Below, one piece after another: positions 52,516 to 62,931 of a stretch of 64,000 nt of DNA. Within the stretch, counting starts at the first letter, position 1, and each line of letters opens with the position of its first letter. The notes under the pieces are model-generated. The model made no database searches. It was not told the origin of the DNA and worked only from the letters and a program-made list of their open reading frames with translations. Source of the stretch: Chryseobacterium mulctrae (GTDB lineage: Bacteria; Bacteroidota; Bacteroidia; Flavobacteriales; Weeksellaceae); NCBI RefSeq assembly GCF_006175945.1, contig NZ_VAJL01000001.1, positions 496,001 to 560,000 on the forward strand, read 5' to 3'. A program made the translations under genes and the position numbers.

Positions 52516-55479
52516 TTATTTTTTAATCTGCTTTTTAACTTCCTTCGCTTCTGCAACAATTTCAGGGAAATCTGCATAGTTTGAGATGATCTGGTCGCAA
52601 GTATAACTCGCCTGATAATTATCTTTCAGACCTATATAGTTTTTCGCCATTAATACCAGTGCTTTTGCTCCCCAATAATCTTCTGATGCGTAATTATTAG
52701 CAATTTTAAAGATCGTTTCATTGGAAGATTTATAAGCTTTCGCTTTGTTTTGATAAAATGCTTTTGCATAGAAAGCTTCAGCTGCAACTTCCGTGTTTGA
52801 AGATTTTTCAAGAGCTGTATAAGCCGTTTGTGCGTCTTTATCTTTTCCTGAATTCATTAAGCTTCTTGCCTTAATTACTTTTGCTGTTTCAATAACTGCA
52901 GCAGAGTTTTTATTGTTGGCAATTACAGCGTTGGCTAATTTTTCAGCTTCCGAGAAATTCTTTTCTTCAGCATACATTTTCATCAACTCAACATTAGCAT
53001 AATTTTTAACGTTGACATTGGATGAATTTTTAATATTTTCTAAATACTTTTTAGCTTCAGCAGAATTTCCTTGAGCAAGATAAATTTGAGAAACTCGAGT
53101 TGCTGCATCATCCTGATAATCGTTCTGAACATTTGCAACTTCCTGAAGAACCAATAATGATTTCGTTGGATTATTGGTCTGATAATAACTTTCACCCAAC
53201 TCGTATTTAGCCTGATAAAGACCTTCTCCTGTGGGATTTTGAGTTAAATATTTCTCGTAATAAGAGATTGCATTTTTATAATCTTTCTTTGTGAAATACT
53301 GTTTTCCAGTCGATAAGTTGATTTCATCAATTTCAGATGCATCGATATTTACGCCTATATTTCTTGCGAAATCAGCATAACCTGAAACATCCCCATTTTT
53401 AGTAAAAATCGGTTTCGCAGCCTGAACAATTTTCTGTGCGTAAGCTGTATTTTTATATTGTTCACCCAAAGATTTTAATTCAGATAACGCTTTATCATTT
53501 TGGTTTTGGTCAATATAATTCTGCGCTCTGTAAATTGATGCATTCGCTATCAGATCTTTATCTGAAGAAGATTTAATTACTTTTCCGAAGAAATCATTTG
53601 AATTGGCAAAATCATTCTGAGCGGCATAAGCTACTCCAATTTCATATTGTGCATCATCAATATATTCTGAAGCAGGATATTTTGAAATTAAAGATTTTAG
53701 GTTCGTGATTTTAGCAACATTGTCGTCTTTAAATCCTAAAGCCAAAGCTTTTTGGTAAAAAGTATAGTCTGTTGCGTCTTCGTTTTTATCATAAATCGCA
53801 ATCGCACGATCTAAATCGTTGTTGGCGTAATTAATATCTGCTAAACGAAGTTCTGCATCATTTTTAAATTCAGGTTTCGGATTTTTTAAATATTGCGTAA
53901 AATATTGTTCCGCCTGATCGAATTTTTTAGATTTAAAATAAGCATAACCCAAATCGTAAGAAAGCTGTTGTTTTTCAGGGAAAGTTTCGTTGGTTAATTT
54001 TTCGTAACGAACGATGGCAGAAGGATAATTTCCTTTCTGATAATAAACCTGACCCAACCAATACAAAGCTCTGCTGTGGAATTCTTTATTTAAATCGAAT
54101 TCTAAACTTCTAAGAAAATATTTTTCGGCTTCGTCGAAATTCCCTTTATTGAATTCTTCCGTTCCCAAAAGATAAGAAACTTCCTGATCTACTTTATCGG
54201 TTTCAGGAGTTGAGTTTGGCAATTTGTCAATCGCATTCAACGTTTCTTTAAAGTTCCCGGAATACAGATAAGATTTCACCAAAAGTGATCTCATTTCTGC
54301 AGTTTTCGCATCGGTATTATTAATGGTAATATAATTCTGAATAACCGTTGTAGGGCTTTCAAAAGGGTTACCAATATCGTAACTCAGTTTTGCATATTGT
54401 TCGTGCGCCAGTTTTTTTACACTTGCATCATAATCCATCTGATAAGACGAACGGAATGCAGAAAGCGCTTCCTGCTTTTTCTCAACCGCCAAATAAGAAT
54501 TTCCTAATTGATAATAAGCATTCTGAGCCAGAGCCGAATTGCTGTTTAACAACTGATTGTAATAAGAAACCGCTTCGTCATATTTTTTAAGCTGCGCTGC
54601 AACAAATCCCATTTCATACAAATCGTTTTCAGAAGGGTTTTGCTGAACATTTAAATAATCTTTCAAATGTGGATACGCAGAATTGTAATCATTTTTCATG
54701 AAATAAGATTCACCAATGATTTTGTGAACTTCCGCTTTATAAGAAGCTGAAATATCTTCATTCAACAAAGCATTTCCTTCCGAAATTGCTTTATCATAAT
54801 CTTTATCATTATAATACATCTGTACATAATACGGACGCACCAATTTTGAATATTTAGGTTGATCTTTTACCGAATCAAAATACTGAAATGCCTGATCATT
54901 CTGTCTTTTAGAATAATACAAATGTCCCAACATATAAGCGATATCGCCTTTCTGAGATTCATCAGCTGTTTTGTGAGCTTCTTCCAATGCATCAATCGCA
55001 CCTTTAGAATCGCCCATCATAAATTTAGCATACCCCAATTTCAGAATATACTGTGTATTTTCTTCTTTGGTTAATTGATATTGATTAACTTTCTTTAAAG
55101 TTTTTAAAGCCTCTTTAAAATCTTTTTTAGCTAAATAATAATCCGCCAAAGGTAAATTTGCCTGTGCAAAATAGGCAGAATTCGGGTATTCTTTCATGAA
55201 AGCCGTCAAACCGTCTTCCGCATGATTTTTCTGAAGAATAACTCCAATGACGTTATCAAAAAACTGCGCAGCTTCTTTTTTCGACTGCTCCAGATTCTGA
55301 TTATAGAAATACTGGCGTGCATATTCGTATTGAGAAGCGTTGTATATTTTTGTCTGATAAAGATTCTGAGCTAAGTTAAACCTGTAGTTTTCCTTTTGGG
55401 TAAAATATTGAGACTGTTGCGCTTCGGAAACTCCGAAATAGAAAACAGCAGCCGCTAAAAGTATTTTTTTTGATTTCAT
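52516..55479 (-). CDS. Large exported tetratricopeptide-repeat protein
   Basis: 987 residues from ATG at 55479 (MKSKKILLAA); the codon at 55488 is less likely. Signal peptide to about residue 21 (SEAQQ), then a chain of about 25 TPR-type helical hairpins (for example AYYQLGNSYLAVEKKQEALSAFRSSY, split in units of 34). Probably periplasmic or surface-associated scaffold for the barrel protein downstream. Function unknown beyond protein-protein contact. Confidence 0.9.
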   Translation of the reverse strand: MKSKKILLAAAVFYFGVSEAQQSQYFTQKENYRFNLAQNLYQTKIYNASQYEYARQYFYNQNLEQSKKEAAQFFDNVIGVILQKNHAEDGLTAFMKEYPNSAYFAQANLPLADYYLAKKDFKEALKTLKKVNQYQLTKEENTQYILKLGYAKFMMGDSKGAIDALEEAHKTADESQKGDIAYMLGHLYYSKRQNDQAFQYFDSVKDQPKYSKLVRPYYVQMYYNDKDYDKAISEGNALLNEDISASYKAEVHKIIGESYFMKNDYNSAYPHLKDYLNVQQNPSENDLYEMGFVAAQLKKYDEAVSYYNQLLNSNSALAQNAYYQLGNSYLAVEKKQEALSAFRSSYQMDYDASVKKLAHEQYAKLSYDIGNPFESPTTVIQNYITINNTDAKTAEMRSLLVKSYLYSGNFKETLNAIDKLPNSTPETDKVDQEVSYLLGTEEFNKGNFDEAEKYFLRSLEFDLNKEFHSRALYWLGQVYYQKGNYPSAIVRYEKLTNETFPEKQQLSYDLGYAYFKSKKFDQAEQYFTQYLKNPKPEFKNDAELRLADINYANNDLDRAIAIYDKNEDATDYTFYQKALALGFKDDNVAKITNLKSLISKYPASEYIDDAQYEIGVAYAAQNDFANSNDFFGKVIKSSSDKDLIANASIYRAQNYIDQNQNDKALSELKSLGEQYKNTAYAQKIVQAAKPIFTKNGDVSGYADFARNIGVNIDASEIDEINLSTGKQYFTKKDYKNAISYYEKYLTQNPTGEGLYQAKYELGESYYQTNNPTKSLLVLQEVANVQNDYQDDAATRVSQIYLAQGNSAEAKKYLENIKNSSNVNVKNYANVELMKMYAEEKNFSEAEKLANAVIANNKNSAAVIETAKVIKARSLMNSGKDKDAQTAYTALEKSSNTEVAAEAFYAKAFYQNKAKAYKSSNETIFKIANNYASEDYWGAKALVLMAKNYIGLKDNYQASYTCDQIISNYADFPEIVAEAKEVKKQIKK

Positions 55480-55695
55480 TAATATCAAATTTTAAATTGG
55501 ATAAGCCTTCAAAAACAAGACCAAATATTTTAATTTTCAGATAAGAGTTATCCACAATCCATCAACGAAAATATCGAAAAGATATTGTATAAACAAGTCT
55601 TTTTGCACATTGTTAGTATCTCAATTCTTTTTTAGCACTTATTAACTTTTACATAAGAAACATTAAGAAAATCTTAATTATTTCACAGAAATAAT

Positions 55696-55703
55696 TACAT
55701 TTG
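55696..55703 (+). promoter_or_regulatory. -7 box of the amino-acid permease gene
   Basis: TACATTTG, 27 bases before the ATG at 55731, in a typical AT-rich context; no clear -33 TTTG at the expected place. Confidence 0.45.
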
Positions 55704-55730
55704 TTTTTTTCAACTTTATATAAACATTGA

Positions 55731-57401
55731 ATGAATCAACTTTTCAGAAGGAAAACCTATTCAGAGACAGACACATCCACTAATCTTTTAAGAGTTCTAG
55801 GAACTTGGGACATTGTTTTTTTTGGTATTGCAGCTATTATTGGAGCAGGAAGTTTCAGTAGTTTGGGCGAAGCTGTTTTCAGAGGCGGTCCCGGTGTGAT
55901 TCTTCTTTATTTAATTTGTGGTTTTGCCTGTGGTTTTACTGCTTTATGCTACGCTGAATTTGCAAGTAGAATTCCAACTGCGGGTTCTGCTTATACCTAT
56001 GCTTACGCCAGTTTTGGTGAATTGATTGCATGGGTGATCGGTTGGGCTTTGATTATGGAATATTCTTTCGGAAATATTTATGTTGCCTTTTCCTGGTCAG
56101 ATTATTTCACCAGTTTTCTAGAACGTCTTGGAATGCACATTCCTGATTATCTGACTTGCAGTTATACCGAAGCTAAAAAAGCTTTTACAAACGGTTCTGA
56201 AAATAAAGAACTGATTAACGCATGGGTAAATGCTCCTTTATTGGGAAGTTTAAAATTCATCGTCGATATTCCTGCATTGGTTATTAACGGGTTGATTACA
56301 TGGTTATGTTACCGCGGAGTGAAAGAAAGTAAGAACTTCAACAATTCTTTAGTTATATTAAAACTTGCTGTAATCGTTTTGGTTATTTTGGTTGGTTTTT
56401 CTTACATCAATACTGAAAACTGGACACCTGTAAGTATAGAAGGAACTCCTTCTTTTATGCCAAATGGTTTTGCCGGAGTAATGAGTGCCGTTTCAGGAGT
56501 TTTCTTTGCTTACATAGGATTTGACGCATTGAGCGTACTTTCTGAAGAAACAAAAGACCCACAAAAAACCTTACCAAAAGGGATGATTATTTCCTTGGTT
56601 CTTTGCACTGTAATTTATATTGCTCTGACTTTAGTCTTAACCGGAATGGTAGATTACAGAAAATTTGATGGCATCGGAGATCCACTATCATTTATATTTG
56701 AAAAAACGAATGCCAATGTTGCATGGATGGAATTAACAGTTTCTTTCGTAGCGATTGTGGCAATTACTACTGTTTTATTGGTTTTCCAGATGGGACAGCC
56801 GAGAATCTGGTACGCAATGAGCCGTGACGGATTGATGCCGAAAAAGTTTCAGGATGTGCACCCAAAATATAAGACACCTTCGTTTGCAACGATCGTTACA
56901 GGTATTGTAGTGGGGGTTCCAATTATTTTTACCGACAAAAGTTTCATCTTAGATTTTACAAGTATCGGAACTATTTTCGCATTTGTATTGGTTTGTGCAG
57001 GAGTTTTGATGCTTCCGCCAAAAGAAAAACTTAAAGGACGTTTTCACCTTCCTTATATTAACGGAAAAATTATTTTCCCTGTTATTTTCATTGGTTCATT
57101 GGTAGGATTCCATTATTTCCAGCCTGATTTTTTTGATCATTTAATGGAATGGTCTGATCCTAAAGAAGGTGAATTTAAAGCTTCTATTTTCTTTTTTATC
57201 TTAATCAATCTTGGGCTTTGTGTCTTGACATTTATAAAAAATCTATCTCTAATTCCATTGATTGGTTTAAGCTCTTGCTTATATCTTCTTACCGGAATGA
57301 GCCATGAAAACTGGTTTTATTTCGGAATATGGTTTGCCATTGGTTTGATTATTTATTTCTGCTACGGATATAAAAACAGTAAGCTGAGAAAAGAAGCGTA
57401 A
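55731..57401 (+). CDS. APC-superfamily amino-acid permease
   Basis: 556 residues, 12-14 membrane helices. The family start GTWDIVFFGIAAIIGAGSFSSLG carries the substrate-binding GAG motif. Later: VFFAYIGFDALSVLSEETKDPQKTLPKGM. Resembles the cationic/broad amino-acid branch. Probably monocistronic or with the small lipoprotein gene eight bases on. Confidence 0.94.
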   Translation: MNQLFRRKTYSETDTSTNLLRVLGTWDIVFFGIAAIIGAGSFSSLGEAVFRGGPGVILLYLICGFACGFTALCYAEFASRIPTAGSAYTYAYASFGELIAWVIGWALIMEYSFGNIYVAFSWSDYFTSFLERLGMHIPDYLTCSYTEAKKAFTNGSENKELINAWVNAPLLGSLKFIVDIPALVINGLITWLCYRGVKESKNFNNSLVILKLAVIVLVILVGFSYINTENWTPVSIEGTPSFMPNGFAGVMSAVSGVFFAYIGFDALSVLSEETKDPQKTLPKGMIISLVLCTVIYIALTLVLTGMVDYRKFDGIGDPLSFIFEKTNANVAWMELTVSFVAIVAITTVLLVFQMGQPRIWYAMSRDGLMPKKFQDVHPKYKTPSFATIVTGIVVGVPIIFTDKSFILDFTSIGTIFAFVLVCAGVLMLPPKEKLKGRFHLPYINGKIIFPVIFIGSLVGFHYFQPDFFDHLMEWSDPKEGEFKASIFFFILINLGLCVLTFIKNLSLIPLIGLSSCLYLLTGMSHENWFYFGIWFAIGLIIYFCYGYKNSKLRKEA

Positions 57402-57408
57402 TTGATTG

Positions 57409-58020
57409 ATGAAATATCTTTTCTGTTTACTATTTTTAGTCATTATCGGATGCAACAAAACTAAAGTTGAATCTGATAATCATTCAATTAGTGAAAATTC
57501 GGGAGAAAATAAAATTCCTTACAAAGAGTTTTTAATTTCAATCAACAAAAAATCTAAAGAAGAAAAGAAGAATTATCTGTTTCAATTTATCAACTATGAT
57601 GTTCCAAATTATTGGGCTTCTACTCCATGGTCATTTAACGGAACATCGAGGGAGCCAAAGAAAGAAACAATTGCTTGCGGATATTTTGTAACCAACACGC
57701 TGACTGATTTTGGCTTTGATATTAACAGAACTTATTTAGCGCAACAGGCTTCGTCAGTGATGATAAAAAAGCTTTGCAAAGACATTAAATATTTCAGTAA
57801 AAGACAAGATTTAGATAAGTATATTTTAAGTAAAAATAAAAATCAGATATATATTGTCGGCTTAGATTTTCACACAGGATTTATTACAAGAGAAAACAAA
57901 GACACGTATTTTATTCATTCTAATTACATCAAAAACAAAGGAGTCGTAAAAGAATTAACGCAAACATCACAAGCTTTGAATGCATCAAAAACTTTTATGA
58001 TTGGAACTTTAAACTATTGA
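57409..58020 (+). CDS. Small lipoprotein with cysteine-peptidase-like residues
   Basis: 203 residues from ATG at 57409 (a TTG precedes it). Lipobox near LVIIGC (Cys15). A possible catalytic pair: Cys in ETIACGYFVTNTL and His in GLDFHTGFITRE, arranged as in NlpC/P60-like cysteine peptidases. Relative spacing fits, but the third residue is not certain. Seven bases after the permease stop, so possibly translated with it. Function unknown. Confidence 0.7.
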   Translation: MKYLFCLLFLVIIGCNKTKVESDNHSISENSGENKIPYKEFLISINKKSKEEKKNYLFQFINYDVPNYWASTPWSFNGTSREPKKETIACGYFVTNTLTDFGFDINRTYLAQQASSVMIKKLCKDIKYFSKRQDLDKYILSKNKNQIYIVGLDFHTGFITRENKDTYFIHSNYIKNKGVVKELTQTSQALNASKTFMIGTLNY

Positions 58021-58257
58021 CATGATAATTCAATCCTTGTTTTTCGAAAATAAGTGAAACGACTTTGTATACATTAACTTAAAACAATACTAATCAACCA
58101 TTTGTATAACTTTATGTTTAATTATCGCAATGAAAGATAAAGGCATTTGATTTAAAAAAATTGAATAATTCATCTATACAAAAGCAAGCATTATATTGCA
58201 ATAAATAATTGGCGAAATTATTGCTAAGGTTCTTTAGGAACTTTAAACTATAATGCC

Positions 58258-58578
58258 ATGTCTGAAAGAATCAAAACATACGATGAGTTCTATGAGTTTT
58301 ACCTCGGGGAACATAAAAAATTAGGAACCAGAATTTTTCATTTTCTTGGAATTTTATTTGTATTTCTCGTCATCGGTTTTGTAATATATACTGGTAAAGA
58401 AAGGTTCTTATGGTATATTCCGATATTCGGATATGGTTTTGCCTGGCTCAGTCACGCTTTTATTGAAAGAAACAAACCTGCCACTTTCAAATATCCGCTT
58501 TGGTCTTTAATGTCTGATTTTAAGCTGTTCTTTGAGCTTTTAATAGGGAAACAGAAATTTAATGGAAAACAGGCTTGA
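58258..58578 (+). CDS. Mpo1-like (DUF962) membrane protein
   Basis: 106 residues, two membrane helices with the DUF962 signature: FYLGEHKKLGTRIFHFLG, GYGFAWLSHAFIERNKPATFKYPLWSLMSDFKLF. The conserved His residues correspond to the iron-binding histidines of yeast Mpo1, a 2-hydroxy-fatty-acid dioxygenase. Bacterial function is inferred. Monocistronic. Confidence 0.9.
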   Translation: MSERIKTYDEFYEFYLGEHKKLGTRIFHFLGILFVFLVIGFVIYTGKERFLWYIPIFGYGFAWLSHAFIERNKPATFKYPLWSLMSDFKLFFELLIGKQKFNGKQA

Positions 58579-58628
58579 ATTTTCTTTGGCACAAAACTTG
58601 TAAACCAACCCCCAAATTATATGAAGTT

Positions 58629-58976
58629 ATGAAAAATGCGAAACTCTTCCTAAAAGGAACATTACTAGTATCGTCTTTATTTGTTTTATCACAATGTAAG
58701 CCGATGCCCAACTCAACTGCAGACAATGAAAAAACATTTATTGTAGGTCCCGAAACAGCAGATTGCACAGGAGTAGCTCCTATGAAATGTCTTCAGGTAA
58801 AAGAAAAAGCATCTGATAGCTGGCAAAATTTCTACACCAACATTGAAGGTTTCACTTACGAACCTGGATATGAATATGTTTTAAAAGTAAAAACAGAGAA
58901 AATTGAAAATCCACCAATGGATGCTTCTTCAATTAAATATACTTTAATAAAGCAGGTTTCTAAAACCAAGAAATAA
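58629..58976 (+). CDS. DUF4377 lipoprotein
   Basis: 115 residues from ATG at 58629 (MKNAKLFLKG). Lipobox at SLFVLSQC (Cys23). The body has CTGVAPMKCLQVKE and SWQNFYTNIEGFTYEPGYEYVLKVKTE, the DUF4377 pattern (Cys pair, then beta sandwich). Exported, function unknown; heat-shock or envelope protein neighbours are common. An earlier start in this frame (58575) overlaps the Mpo1-like gene and is unlikely. Confidence 0.85.
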   Translation: MKNAKLFLKGTLLVSSLFVLSQCKPMPNSTADNEKTFIVGPETADCTGVAPMKCLQVKEKASDSWQNFYTNIEGFTYEPGYEYVLKVKTEKIENPPMDASSIKYTLIKQVSKTKK

Positions 58977-58980
58977 CAAA

Positions 58981-59020
58981 AAATCTCTTTCAAAAATAAT
59001 TTGAAAGGGATTTTTATTTT
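58981..59020. terminator. Bidirectional terminator
   Basis: AAATCTCTTTCAAA pairs with TTTGAAAGGGATTT (G-T tolerated) with a T-rich tail on the right and an A-rich flank on the left. It lies between convergent genes ending at 58976 and 59032. Confidence 0.75.
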
Positions 59021-59031
59021 TTTAAACTATT

Positions 59032-59970
59032 TTATTCCTGATGTCCTCTATTTTGAGGAGGATTGGGCAATTGAGCTTTAGAATATTCTTCCATTTTTTG
59101 GGTTGCCGCCATAGAGACGACCAAATCATTCAGCATAGAACTTGCAGCTGTAGGAGAATTAGGCAGTAAAACTAAATTACTTCTATTATTCGCACCAATC
59201 GACTGTAAAGTATCGTAATGCTGAGTAACAACGATTAATGCAGAAGCTTCCTGTGCATTGATATTGGCTGCATTCAGCATTTTTACAGATTCTTCCAGAC
59301 CTTTTGCGATTTCTCTTCTTTGGTCTGCAATACCTTGTCCCTGAAGTTTTTTAGATTCTGCTTCAGCTTTTGCTACGGCAACAATTCTGATTCTTTGTGC
59401 TTCAGATTCGTATTCTGCGGCGGTTTTTTCACGTTCTGCAGCGTTGATTCTGTTCATCGCGTGTTTTACCTGCTCATCCGGATCGATATCGGTTACCAAA
59501 GCTTTGATAATATCATAACCATAACTTTGCATCGCTTCCTGTAATTCACTTTTTACAGCAATTGCAATATCATCTTTTCTTACGAAAACATCGTCTAATT
59601 TCGTTTTTGGAACTTCTGCACGAACTACGTCAAAAACGTAAGATGTAATCTGATTTTCAGGATTTTCTAAACGATAATATGCATCTTTTACATTTTCTCT
59701 AATGACCTGATATTGTACAGAAACTTTCATTTTGATAAAAACATTATCTAACGTTTTAGTATCAATAATAACATCCAATTGTTGAATTCTAAGGTTCAGA
59801 CGCTTTGAAATCTGATCCAGAAACGGAATTTTCAAATGTAAACCAGCGTGGCTCACTTTCAAAAATTTTCCTAATCTTTCTACAACAGCCGCAGATTCCT
59901 GCTTTACTGTAAAGAAAGAAGCGAATAATGTGACAAGTCCAAAAAAGACCAAAATACCTACATACACCAT
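59032..59970 (-). CDS. SPFH/band 7 (stomatin-like) membrane protein
   Basis: 312 residues: N-terminal membrane helix (GILVFFGLVTLFASFF), then the SPFH domain (KQESAAVVERLGKFLKVSHAGLHLKIP, LDVIIDTKTLDNVFIK) and a coiled coil with AAEREKTAAEYESEAQRI. Such proteins assemble cages or microdomains in the inner membrane, often with proteases. It ends in a Pro-rich tail. No nfeD-like partner is directly adjacent. Confidence 0.93.
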   Translation of the reverse strand: MVYVGILVFFGLVTLFASFFTVKQESAAVVERLGKFLKVSHAGLHLKIPFLDQISKRLNLRIQQLDVIIDTKTLDNVFIKMKVSVQYQVIRENVKDAYYRLENPENQITSYVFDVVRAEVPKTKLDDVFVRKDDIAIAVKSELQEAMQSYGYDIIKALVTDIDPDEQVKHAMNRINAAEREKTAAEYESEAQRIRIVAVAKAEAESKKLQGQGIADQRREIAKGLEESVKMLNAANINAQEASALIVVTQHYDTLQSIGANNRSNLVLLPNSPTAASSMLNDLVVSMAATQKMEEYSKAQLPNPPQNRGHQE

Positions 59971-60036
59971 ATTTGTTTTATTTTAATTGATATGTCGAGA
60001 AGATACGAAAAAGTTACATACCAATCAAACAAGCTG

Positions 60037-61395
60037 CTACATCGTCATACCGATATCGATTCCTTTTATTTTTCGATAAAGATCAGTTGCATAATTATCA
60101 GTCATTCCCGAAACAAAATCAATCACACCAAGAACTTTCTGGTAATCGCTTCCTTCTTCGTAAATAAACTGTTTTGGAATTAATTTTAAAGCTTTAGTGT
60201 CGTAAGATTTAATTTTATCTTCAGACTTTAAAATTGACGGAATAAAATGATCAAGCAATTCGTACATTACGTTGTACCCTGCATTTTCAATTTCTACGAC
60301 AGCTTTATGATTGTAAATTTTTTCGACTGAAAAGCTTTCGATATCCTGCAAAGCTTTATTTTCACTTTTATAAATATCAAGCAAGGCTTTGTCAAGGTTT
60401 CCTTCAAGAATTTTATCAAAGTTTTGCTTGTACATCGAAATCGATTTATTAATCAAAGCATTAATAACCTTTGCTCTTAAATAGGAAATCTTTTCGTTGT
60501 CATTTCCTATAGAATCGAGCTTTCTTTTTACTCGGTCTACATCATCAGTTTCTGATTTTACCAGCTCAAAAAACAAGTTTGTACAATCGGCCGTTGAAAC
60601 GATACCCAATCTGTGTGCATCTTCCATATCGATGATATTGTAGCAAATATCATCGGCAGCTTCTACCAACCATACAAAAGGATGCCTTTTGAAAATATAG
60701 GGTTCTTCGCTTTCTGAGATTAAATTTGTTCCTTTTGCAATTTCAAGGAAAATATCTTTTTCATTTTGAAAAAATCCGAATTTTTTTCTGTGGATAATGC
60801 CTTTTTTCTTGGCAATGGCTTCACAGGGATATTTTGCAATACTTGCTAAAGTTGCAAATGTTAATTGAGTTCCTCCTGCATCTTTTCCGTTTTGCTGTTG
60901 TGCTAAAACCCGAATTGCATTGGCATTTCCTTCAAAATTTACCAGATCAGCCCATTCTTTTTTGTTGAATTTAGGTTTCAGATCATTTTCATTTCGGTCA
61001 AAATAACTGGCAATTGCATCTTCCCCTGAATGTCCGAAAGCAGGATTTCCAACATCATGACAAAGACAGGCTGCAGCAATTACATTTCCTAAATTATGGT
61101 TGTAAAAATTCTTTGATTCTTCTGTAAGATCACTTTTAAAATTTTCAGCTATAAACTCTCCGATCACGCTTCCCAAACTTCTTCCGACAGAAGAAACTTC
61201 TAATGAATGCGTTAATCGATTATGCACAAAAACACTTCCCGGAAGTGGAAAAACCTGCGTTTTATTTTGTAATCTTCTGAAAGCCGAAGAAAAGATAATT
61301 CTATCAAAATCTCTCTGAAAATCTGTTCTTGAAGCAGTAGTATTTGGATTGTTACCGGTACGCTGACTGGTAAAAATTTGGTTCAAATTCATCAT
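60037..61395 (-). CDS. dgt: Deoxyguanosinetriphosphate triphosphohydrolase (dGTPase)
   Basis: 452 residues. HD-domain signature: FQRDFDRIIFSSAFRRLQNKTQVF, then VHNRLTHSLEVSSVGRSLG and CLCHDVGNPAFGHSGEDAI (the HD pair near residue 114). dGTPases hydrolyse dGTP to deoxyguanosine and triphosphate. Start may be ATG 61395 or 61392. Head-to-head with nei across 68 bases. Confidence 0.95.
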   Translation of the reverse strand: MMNLNQIFTSQRTGNNPNTTASRTDFQRDFDRIIFSSAFRRLQNKTQVFPLPGSVFVHNRLTHSLEVSSVGRSLGSVIGEFIAENFKSDLTEESKNFYNHNLGNVIAAACLCHDVGNPAFGHSGEDAIASYFDRNENDLKPKFNKKEWADLVNFEGNANAIRVLAQQQNGKDAGGTQLTFATLASIAKYPCEAIAKKKGIIHRKKFGFFQNEKDIFLEIAKGTNLISESEEPYIFKRHPFVWLVEAADDICYNIIDMEDAHRLGIVSTADCTNLFFELVKSETDDVDRVKRKLDSIGNDNEKISYLRAKVINALINKSISMYKQNFDKILEGNLDKALLDIYKSENKALQDIESFSVEKIYNHKAVVEIENAGYNVMYELLDHFIPSILKSEDKIKSYDTKALKLIPKQFIYEEGSDYQKVLGVIDFVSGMTDNYATDLYRKIKGIDIGMTM

Positions 61396-61463
61396 TTTTC
61401 AAAATTAATTCAAATTTTACTTTTAAAGGAATAATATTTGAGTTTTTCTTTAAAAACCAACTT

Positions 61464-62195
61464 ATGCCTGAAGGTCCCACAATTGTTCTTATGAAAGAAG
61501 ATCTACAAAAATTTGTAGGTGAAAAGGTAATTGAAGCTGATGGAAGCGAAATTCCTGAAACTCCCGAAGTAAAAGGAGAAATTCTGCGTGAAATAAAAAC
61601 TTTTGGAAAACAAACTTATTTGATCTTTGATACAATTATTTTCAAGATCCATTTATTGATGTTTGGTTCTTACAGTTTATACAAAAGAAAAGATATCGAT
61701 ACGCTCCGATTAGGACTGACTTTCAAAGATGGCGGAATGTATTTTTATACGTGTTCGGTAAAAACTGTAGATGAAAGTTTTCTTAAGAAAATAGATTGGG
61801 AAGCTGATGTGATGAGCGACAAATGGAGTACGGAAAAAACTGAAAAAGTTTTAAAAGAAAATCCTAAAATGATGATTTGTGATGCGTTGATGAATCAGGA
61901 TATTTTTTCAGGAGTTGGAAATATTATTAAGAATGAAGCTTTATTCAGAGTTGGAATTCATCCGGAAAGTCTGATTGGAAATTTACCTCCGAAAAAATTA
62001 AAGGAAATCATTTCAGAAGCAAGAAATTATAGTTTCGATTTCAAAAAATGGAAAAAAGCGAATGTTTTGAGTAAACATTTTCAGATTTATCATCAGAAAA
62101 ACTGCCCAAAATGTGGTGAAGAGGTAATTAAAAAAGACACAGGAAAAGGAAAACGTACAAGTTTCTTCTGCAAAAACGATCAGAAATTGTATTAA
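61464..62195 (+). CDS. nei: Endonuclease VIII-like DNA glycosylase (Fpg/Nei family)
   Basis: 243 residues. The N-terminal catalytic Pro2-Glu3 in MPEGPTIVL and the helix-two-turn-helix around NQDIFSGVGNIIKNEALF are clear. The C-terminal zinc finger is CPKCGEEVIKK-FFCKNDQKLY, with the last ligand a Cys-x-x-x pattern slightly off standard. Excises oxidised pyrimidines and cuts at the abasic site. Head-to-head with dgt. Confidence 0.93.
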   Translation: MPEGPTIVLMKEDLQKFVGEKVIEADGSEIPETPEVKGEILREIKTFGKQTYLIFDTIIFKIHLLMFGSYSLYKRKDIDTLRLGLTFKDGGMYFYTCSVKTVDESFLKKIDWEADVMSDKWSTEKTEKVLKENPKMMICDALMNQDIFSGVGNIIKNEALFRVGIHPESLIGNLPPKKLKEIISEARNYSFDFKKWKKANVLSKHFQIYHQKNCPKCGEEVIKKDTGKGKRTSFFCKNDQKLY

Positions 62196-62253
62196 AAATC
62201 ATGTTTTTAAGAGCAAAAAATATTCTAAATTTATAAAACCTTAATTACATGAA

Positions 62254-62880
62254 ATGACCGACAACAAATGGCTTGAAAGATGGAACGAAAGATATAGCAA
62301 TGATGAATTTGCTTACGGAACACAACCCAACAATTATTTAAAAGATCAACTGCAAAAACTGGAAACAGGCTCTGTTCTTTTTCCTGCAGAAGGTGAAGGA
62401 CGAAATGCCGTTTTTGCTGCTCAACTAGGATGGAATGTTTCTGCATTTGACATCAGTGCTGAAGGGAAAAATAAAGCGCTGCAACTTGCAGAAAACAACA
62501 GTGTAGAAATTGATTATCAGGTTGGTGAATTGGAAAATTTGAACTTCCAGAAAGAACAGTTTGATGTCATTGCTTTAATTTATGCTCATTTTCCTGCGGG
62601 TATTAAATCTTCAATCCATAAAATGTTAGATACCTATTTGTGTAAAGGAGGTTATATTATTTTTGAAGCATTCAGCAAGAAGCATTTAGATCTTGTGTTA
62701 AAAAACGAAAAAGTTGGAGGCCCGAAAGATATTGAGTCTCTATTCTCAATTGATGAAATGAAATCTGATTTTCCGGAATATGAAATTATTGAATTGGAGG
62801 AAACAAAAATAGAACTTAATGAAGGGATTTTTCACAATGGTACAGGTTCGGTCATCCGATTTTTAGGAAAGAAAAAATAG
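62254..62880 (+). CDS. Class I SAM-dependent methyltransferase (TehB-like)
   Basis: 208 residues. SAM-binding motifs: [26 protein letters not shown] (motif I, GEGRNA), then [11 protein letters not shown] and [12 protein letters not shown]. The N-terminal [20 protein letters not shown] is that of the TehB/TPMT-like thiol or tellurite methyltransferase branch. Substrate unproven. Confidence 0.9.
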   Translation: MTDNKWLERWNERYSNDEFAYGTQPNNYLKDQLQKLETGSVLFPAEGEGRNAVFAAQLGWNVSAFDISAEGKNKALQLAENNSVEIDYQVGELENLNFQKEQFDVIALIYAHFPAGIKSSIHKMLDTYLCKGGYIIFEAFSKKHLDLVLKNEKVGGPKDIESLFSIDEMKSDFPEYEIIELEETKIELNEGIFHNGTGSVIRFLGKKK

Positions 62881-62931
62881 AACATTGTAGATTAAACTCT
62901 TTTTGAAAATTTAGACCTCCAAATTCAGTGA

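Noticed and set aside
57406..57408. TTG start for the small cysteine-peptidase-like lipoprotein
   Set aside because: An ATG follows immediately and gives the same leader.
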